Shown here in pieces: positions 58,101-64,000 of a DNA stretch of 64,000 nt. The position numbers and the translations under genes were made by a program. The notes beneath the pieces were generated by a model, which was not told the origin of the DNA, did no database searches, and worked only from the letters and a program-made list of their open reading frames with translations. The DNA is from Triops longicaudatus. Taxonomy: Eukaryota; Arthropoda; Branchiopoda; Notostraca; Triopsidae. Each line of letters starts with the position of its first letter. The stretch's first letter is position 1. The stretch covers positions 17,501 through 81,500 of the forward strand of contig JAGQDJ010000100.1 in NCBI GenBank assembly GCA_022885665.1, read 5' to 3'.

Positions 58101-59985
58101 CTGCCTGCTACCAAAGGCGAAGGACTCAAGCCTACTATTGCCCATAGGTGTGTTTTCAAGTTTTAACTCTTTAATTAAATAAATAAGTCAATGAATTAAC
58201 AATAATAATAATAATAAATACATTTTTACGATGTAAAATCCCTTACTTTGGCAATTTTGCTCTAAACAGAGATTTCAAGTCCAAGAATGTACTTTTGAAA
58301 GCGGATCTGACGGCGTGTATTGCGGATTTTGGACTCGCTTTGGTCATTTACCCTGGAGTTCCTGTTGGTGATACTCACGGTCAAGTAAGAAAAGCATTCG
58401 TTGTGAAAATAACCCTAACCAGTGGATTGGAAAACTTCTTTGTGCGTCATTTTAGGTTGGAACTCGGCGTTACATGGCTCCAGAAGTTCTGGAAGGCGCT
58501 ATTAACTTTAATCGCGATGCTTTTCTGCGCGTTGACATGTATGCTTGTGGACTGGTGATATGGGAACTTATTTCGCGCTGTTTGGCCCAAGAAGTAAGTC
58601 ACTTTCCCGGTTTGAAGCCATTTATACGATATCGGGAGCTCAGTTCCATTTAAGTTATTATTTATGTTTGTCCCATTTAATTCCTTATTAAGTGAAGTAA
58701 ATATTGTACTAACGTCAGAGTAGCCTATAGTTTTGGTCGTATAGTAATTGTTTATTTACAGTGCGTTATGATAAGATGACAGATAAAAGTTCTATGATAA
58801 GATAAGGCGGTCTCGCTTAACGTGATTTTAAGGAACTTTTTGCTGTCTGGCGTGAACGCATTCATCACGTTAACCGAGACTGCGCTTCATGAAGTGAGTG
58901 CTCAACTTGCTTACTCTGGAACATAAACGCAAAAAGGGCCATTGTTTCCATCCTCTGGTAGCTCAGTTGGTAGAGCGGTGGACTGTAGCGGTTAAACTTA
59001 GTCATCCATAGGTCACTGGTTCAAATCCGGTCCGGAGGAATTTTTTTCAGCCTTTTTTCTTAACATTTTTCAATTCGTAATGGATATTATTTTCTAAAAA
59101 AAATAAACAGTAGTCAACTTGTGTATTTAAATTTTTATGTAACATTAATATTTAGTTGTTAAGTTGGATACTTATTTAATTTTTTTTAATGTTGCTGTGA
59201 TTTTGTATATCCGAACGGGATAATTTTAATTTTTTATATTTTTTAAATAAATTTTTCGGCAAGTGATACTAAAACTTCGTCATTTTGTTGCGTTCAGGGA
59301 CCTGTGGGTGAATATCTTCTGCCATTTGAGGAGGAAGTGGGTCAGCATCCTACGTTGGAAGACATGCAGGAATGTGTGGTGCACTTGAAGCGAAGACCGG
59401 CTTTGAAAGACACGTGGAGGAAGCACATGGTAATATATATTCCTCTTATTCTTTGTAATGAAACTTAACTTTGTACGGCTTTAAGAAAATCTCCGGTTTG
59501 ATTTCTTTTTTTATTGTTTTGTCTTTTTCTTTTGTTTTAAAATAATCGTATTTTAAAAAATAAACTTATTTTTAGAAAATGAACGTATTTTAAGAAATAA
59601 ACGTATTTTTTTTTAAAAAAAAAACGTATTAAAAAAATAAACGTTTTTTTTAAAAAAAATTTAAATTTTAAAAAATAGCTATTTTAAAAAATACACATAT
59701 CTTAAAAAATAAACGTATTTTAAAATAAACGTATCTTTCTAGGGTTTGTCTGCTCTGTGCGACACTATCGAAGAATGCTGGGACCAGGACGCTGAAGCGC
59801 GTTTGTCTGCGTCCTGCGTGTTGGAAAGAGTGTCTCTCTTATCCCGTCAATTCAACAGTTATGTGCATGGCAACAATGGACCGAAAGTCCCCTTTACTTT
59901 CGGTCTCTCACCTTCGCCGAACAACAATAGCAGGGCACCTCCGTACACTTCATTGCTCCTGGGACAAAATGAATCTTCCATGTAG
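55149..59985 (+). CDS. ACVR2: Activin/BMP receptor type II (ACVR2/punt family)
   Basis: Constitutively active Ser/Thr kinase receptor that binds activin/BMP ligands and phosphorylates type I receptors, leading to Smad signalling. Eleven exons: 55149-55206, 55533-55717, 55796-55955, 57033-57169, 57247-57408, 57730-57897, 58023-58147, 58270-58384, 58456-58593, 59298-59429, 59743-59985; 540 aa, phases all matching. Signal peptide MEKHLFVLSALAILFATIS; Cys-rich three-finger ectodomain about 33-125 ending FCCCDGDMCN; TM about 146-168; kinase about 204-500. Kinase landmarks: KARGRFGAVWKA glycine loop, catalytic K229 in VAVKVF, FIGAEKRG, GSLCDYLK, H331-R332-D333 with FKSKN (usually IKSKN), D351-F-G, VGTRRYMAPEVLEGAINF and CWDQDAEARLSA. 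No long BMPR2-type tail, so ACVR2/punt type. A tRNA-Tyr gene sits in intron 9 on the same strand. Confidence 0.97.
58770..58806 (+). promoter_or_regulatory. Cluster of GATA motifs in ACVR2 intron 9
   Basis: GATAAG at 58770-58775, AGATAA at 58781-58786, and overlapping GATAAG at 58796-58801 and 58801-58806. Four sites in 37 bp is more than expected by chance and resembles GATA-factor enhancers; activity is inferred. Confidence 0.4.
58807..58883. mobile_element. 77-bp inverted-repeat element, related to the TCTCGCTATAACGAA family
   Basis: Arms 58807-58826 and 58864-58883 are complementary at 18 of 20 positions (left arm GCGGTCTCGCTTAACGTGAT), with 37 bp between. The arm core TCTCGCTTAACG resembles the arms of the elements at 11417 and 60103. 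Lies 70 bp upstream of the tRNA-Tyr gene. Confidence 0.5.
58952..59039 (+). tRNA. tRNA-Tyr (GUA) with a 15-nt intron
   Basis: Full cloverleaf: acceptor CCTCTGG pairs with CCGGAGG (one G-U) plus discriminator A at 59039; A box TAGCTCAGTTGGTAGAG; anticodon stem GTGGA/TCCAT with loop C-U-GUA-G-[intron]-A; B box GGTTCAAATCC. The intron is 58989-59003, immediately 3' of position 37, exactly where eukaryotic tRNA-Tyr genes carry theirs. CCA is not encoded, as expected for a nuclear gene. It lies inside intron 9 of the ACVR2 gene in the same orientation and has T-run terminators right after it (TTTTTTT from 59041). Confidence 0.97.
59555..59738 (+). repeat. Degenerate ~18-20 bp tandem repeat (AAATAAACGTATTTTA)
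   Basis: About eight imperfect copies of AAAAAATAAACGTATTTT run to within a few bases of the acceptor of the last ACVR2 exon (AG at 59741-59742). Copies near 59670-59700 have drifted (ATAGCTATTTT, ATACACATATC). The array supplies both A-rich and T-rich tracts to the splice site. Confidence 0.75.
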
Positions 59986-60285
59986 TTTTTTCCCTTGATG
60001 ATCTGAATGATGACATTCAAAATCAACTTTTTTTAAAAAAAAATTCTGGAGAGGAAAATGACATAAAACTGGGTAATTACCATTTCTTGCTCTATACATT
60101 TCAATCTCGCTATAAAAAACCTCCCGAGGTAGAATAATTTTTAAGTAAATGTGAAATTCATTATATCAGACGCTTTTTCTGCACATTTATGTGAACTTTA
60201 AACCTTCTCGATTTTCAGTAATGTCAGTTAATTTTCTGGGTCGTTACAGCGAAATTCTGTTGAATAAATGTTCTTTCTTGTTCAG
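59986..60285 (+). other. Probable ACVR2 3' UTR overlapping a degenerate MITE
   Basis: AATAAA at 60263-60268 is the first good polyadenylation signal after the stop at 59985. It lies just beyond a degenerate copy of the TCTCGCTATAACGAA element: left arm AATCTCGCTATA at 60103-60114, right arm TCGTTACAGCGAAATT at 60241-60256. Confidence 0.5.
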
Positions 60286-63200
60286 ATTTTTCTCAATGGA
60301 AGTTATTTCGCTAGCTTAGCTTTTATGAATTCCCCTTTTCTGTATGTTTTCCCTTCGACTTGCTCAAAAGCTTTGGTTCTCAAGTTTGTCAGTTCATAAC
60401 AAATCAATAATGTTTATATTTTCTTTTATATTTTTCTAGGCTTGATGGAATGAATGGAAACTTCTACTTCGTACCTGCATTCTGTGCTTGGTGTGTGTTG
60501 CGTGTGCTGTGGCTTTGTGGACACTTTTTTAGTCTCACCCCCCACCCAAAAAGATTTCGCCCCTTCCTTCGCCCCCTATCATACACCCTTTACTTTTGGG
60601 CTGCACAGACCGGGGGGAAGACTTCAGTGGCAAAAAAAAGCGAATGCAAAAGAGTGGAACTAAATAATGTTGAAAAATCCACCAAAATTAAGACTCAAAC
60701 GGATGGTGAAACATAAAAAAGCGAAAAATTGGAGCGGGCAAAAAAAGCAAAAAGGGTTCTGCGCTGAAGATGACCCGAGGAGAACTCCTGAATGTGAAAT
60801 AATGCTATTAATACTGGCAGATGGATCAGTGCTTCATACCAGTGCATGCTATTCTTTTTCTGTCTTACGAAAATGGTTTACATTTTTATTTTTTTAACGT
60901 TGGAATAATTTTTGCGTGCGAGTTGACCGGGACGGACAAAAACGGTTTACGCAGTCTGTATTCTATATATATATATATTTATGTTTTTAAGACAGGGAAT
61001 GAATCGGACGTGGTCTGTTTGGCAGATTTGAACAGAAAGCTAGGCATGAGAGAAAAAAAATATGAAAAAAAATCCAGTCCTTAGCTAAAGTAACGTGAAA
61101 GCAGGTAACTGAGGGTGGGAGTTAGACAGACCTAACTGGGACCCTTAGGCAAGATTCATTATGATTTTATTTTTGCTTTTAAAAAAGAACGAAGAAAACA
61201 ATTTTGTTTTCTGTTCCACGGTTGTTTCAAATGATTAGCTGACATGGACATGCCCCTCTTCCTCTTCTTCCTTGTCCACCACAGCAGCCAAGGCATTATC
61301 TCAGGGATCCGTATCAGGCCACCACCAACCAGACACACATTACAAATACTATTCACCCTTACCACCACCTCCAATCACCCATAACTAGCACTATTCTACT
61401 AGCCCGATACCGTTTTTAATTTAAGCCGTCTCAAACTGGACATATGGACACATCAGTTTTCAAAGAGGTCTTGTTCTTTTTTAGTGTACTTTTTTTAGCA
61501 TTGTCAAATAGTTGCATTTTAGGGACAATCTAGAAAAAATCATTTTTCACTGTTATGTTTTCGTATTTGGAATAGTTTAGGACATTAACGGTAGCTTAAT
61601 TCATGAGGTTTGTTTCCCCATCCGAATACAGGACAACTTTGCGTTTTTTTTGCGTCTAGATTAAAAAAAGGGGCAAATTCCAAAAGGGGATGAGAAAGAG
61701 GGGCAAACATTTTTTATCTGTGTTTAAATTCTCCATTATACGTACGTACCCCGAACATACGTAGGGCTTAGCTTGTTATATTTGACGTCATTGGCCAAAA
61801 CTTTCCTCCTCAGGAGAGTTCGTACAGTAGCTTATTCCTTATAGAATGTTATAAAAGTCTTTTTTTATGTAAAGAAACCACAAAGAAGGTATCAGCATTT
61901 TAAAACAGAAAATCTTCCCTTGTACAGGAAATCTTTTTTGAATTTTTCGAAGCTGAACTGCAAAACTGTTAGCTTGGGGACTGTGGAAAAAAAATGTGTT
62001 AATTCAAGACAGCGTACTGTATTTTGGGTCGAGTTGTACAATCTGACATACCTCATATCTAATTCTCATCGTCAGTTTTTTGGCTTAAGCTTAACTGGAC
62101 TACAACGTTTTTGAAACGAGAACTAGTGAAGATTTTTTCGGGAGTGAAAGAAATTCAGAAAAGGAGGCTAAAATTGGGGCAGAGCTGAAAGAGCGTTGGG
62201 CAAAAAGTTGTAGGTTTTTATTGCGAATTTTTTGGAAACATTGCCATGTCATGTATAACTTTTAGTAAAGACATTCATTTTCTAGGAGTTGTAATAAGAA
62301 CGAAGAACGTTTATTATCTCCTAATACAAATTAAAAGAAGCTTATGGTTATTCAGCTAAAAAAGGCGTGAACAAAATCGCGCTGCTGGAAGCGAGGTCAT
62401 ATTATTTAAGGAATAAAGATTTTTCGTACCTTGGAGATGTAAACTTCCAGGCTTTTTTTCTTATTTTCGTAGCTAAAGTTCTATATAAACAAAAAAGGGG
62501 GAAATGTTGTAAAAATTGTCCTGGGTTTAGGACCTTAGGAATCAGCTTTATTTTTTTCTATACATGGCAAACATATATAAAGTCTATTTTGTCCAATTTT
62601 GTGTTTCTGTGAGCTGGTTGCCGTGCCAGTGTGTCCCTGCCGTTTAGTTTTTTTTTTTTTAGAATTAAAAAGGTTTGGGAGAATTCTTTTGAGTTGGGAG
62701 AATTTTTTGTCCTATTCATTTGTAACAGTTCTAACCATTGTAAAAGAAAAGAAGAGTGCGAAAAATGAAAAGGGGAAGTTACTCTTCTTTTTTTAAAACT
62801 TTTGCCCATGTATAATCTTGGCTTGCAAGTAATATGAATTAATTTTTTCATGTTAAACGTGGTTTGTTCATTTCGAGACTTCTTGCACTAAAAGAGGTTT
62901 GGTTTGGTGACCTTTGTGACCCCAAACTTTGAATATTTTATTGATCCGTCAAATTACAGTACCTTCGCGAAAATAGTTGTCAATGGCAACTTGATCGGGC
63001 TTTGTGTAAATACCACTCCTTTACTTATTGCTCCTTTAATACTGAAAGAGGGGATTTATCATTTACATTTTGAAGTCATTTTATCTATCGAGTTGGTAAT
63101 GTCAATACTTTAGGAAATTATGCATGAAAAAAATCTTGATATAAAATAAAAAATAAGAAAAGAAGAGAGATCAATTAGAGTGACTATTAAAATTTATTCA

Positions 63201-64000
63201 TTTGAGAGCAGCGGTGAGTATCATACGGGTTGTTGCGTACTCTTCAGTCGTTTCTAAGCCTTCTGCAGTTCGTAGAATTTTATTAAATCTTCCAGCACAG
63301 TTTTGAAGCATTCGCGATATTCTTTCAGCCTTCGTCAGTCACTCTTAGACGGTTTCTTGCTACTTCTGCCGCACATCCTCTTCAGCACTTAGAAATAAAA
63401 AAAAAACGCATAAAAATTATCAAAATTACAAATTAAAAAAATTACTATGTTCGTTAGAATATCACTAACGAGTATTACTAACAAAATGTATCCGTATTCA
63501 GTTCGTGAAAGTTGGCTAATACTTTTTCTCCGCGAGGTTATTATACATGAACAAGAGCAAGTTGGGAAACGAACCGCTATTGAATCAAACCCTTTGTATT
63601 TTTACTATTGTGTATTCTAAACACAAAGCTAGAAGGGCAGAATGTAGGGGGCGTGTGTCTGGTACGCAAATCAGAAGTTCACTCGCTACTGAGCTATTCT
63701 ACAAGAATCAAGTGATGGGTGACAGGAGTCTTTTCAGCCTAACGGGTAATACACTAACTAAATTTTCAGTACATTCGTCCATTCTTTATACCGTTTGTTC
63801 TGAGTAACGAACGTTGACCAGAAATTGTATTGTCATTTCTTTAGCTCTTTTCTGTGTACTACTAGCATTGCCGGAATTCGGTTTGTGCAGTTGTCTCTTG
63901 GGAGGCAGTAATGCCGAAAATGTGATACGAAGGAACAACACAATCTTACAATTTATTAACAATACTTTAATGGAAATTACCGTGACCCAGGACCAAAAAA
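60286..64000. other. No convincing gene; possible 3' exon of an off-window minus-strand gene
   Basis: Mostly AT-rich with several 60-90 codon ORFs lacking domains (60450-60716, 61159-61374, 63547-63807). A pyrimidine-rich C/T patch at 61254-61290 and a (TA)n run at 60965-60978 are simple sequence. On the minus strand near 63190-63400 a possible terminal exon and AATAAA are seen (see findings); support is weak. Confidence 0.4.

Overview
The window is nuclear DNA from an animal, almost certainly an arthropod. The first gene encodes a Rebers-Riddiford (RR-1 type) chitin-binding cuticle protein, nearly every gene is split by short GT-AG introns, and core promoters carry TATA + TCAGT initiator or DREF-type TATCGATA elements. 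Short introns, dense genes, AT-rich spacers and the cuticle protein's HLPTPPPIP signature would fit a pancrustacean such as a branchiopod; the species is inference. There is no bacterial, plasmid, phage or CRISPR content. I rebuilt gene models by hand from splice signals, reading-frame phase and homology; every model below closes in frame across all its exons.

Layout. 0.2-2.0 kb (+): cuticle protein with an RR domain and a long APKYE/APKVE repeat tail. 2.1-5.7 kb (-): a selectin-like receptor (sushi, fucolectin-type lectin, sushi, Ser/Thr mucin stalk, one TM, cytoplasmic tail), tail-to-tail with the cuticle gene. 6.06-6.54 kb: an inverted-repeat element. 7.0-8.3 and 8.95-10.2 kb (+): tandem paralogues encoding 12-cysteine, probably GPI-anchored, secreted proteins with matching six-exon structures. 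10.6-13.2 kb (-): IFRD1-like regulator. 15.4-16.3 kb (+): intronless Jun, with AP-1/CRE sites in its promoter. 16.3-20 kb: jun 3' UTR and non-coding DNA. 20.0-22.1 kb (-): proteasome lid subunit PSMD6/Rpn7. 22.75-25.4 kb (+): a tight run of four ORFs: CMC4, an 87-aa membrane microprotein, NDUFAF8 and PIGM. 25.8-26.5 kb (+): METTL26-like methyltransferase. 27.2-32.8 kb (-): 13-exon BRD10 (KIAA2026) homologue. 33.7-35.3 kb (+): mitochondrial seryl-tRNA synthetase. 35.6-50.7 kb (-): a giant SEA-domain transmembrane mucin-like protein with an 8.2-kb first intron. 55.1-60.0 kb (+): activin/BMP type II receptor (ACVR2/punt family) with an intron-containing tRNA-Tyr inside one of its introns. 60.3-64 kb: no convincing gene.

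Functional themes. Most genes are conserved housekeeping or signalling genes. Two pairs are head-to-head over short promoters (PSMD6/CMC4 and BRD10/SARS2), and both promoters carry perfect TATCGATA elements. Mitochondrial functions recur: CMC4, NDUFAF8 and SARS2. Four products are surface or extracellular proteins of uncertain role (selectin-like receptor, two GPI-type paralogues, SEA mucin). The most unusual feature is the CMC4-microprotein-NDUFAF8(-PIGM) run, where intercistronic gaps of 12 and 13 nt leave no room for separate promoters and suggest a polycistronic mRNA encoding two twin-CX9C mitochondrial proteins.
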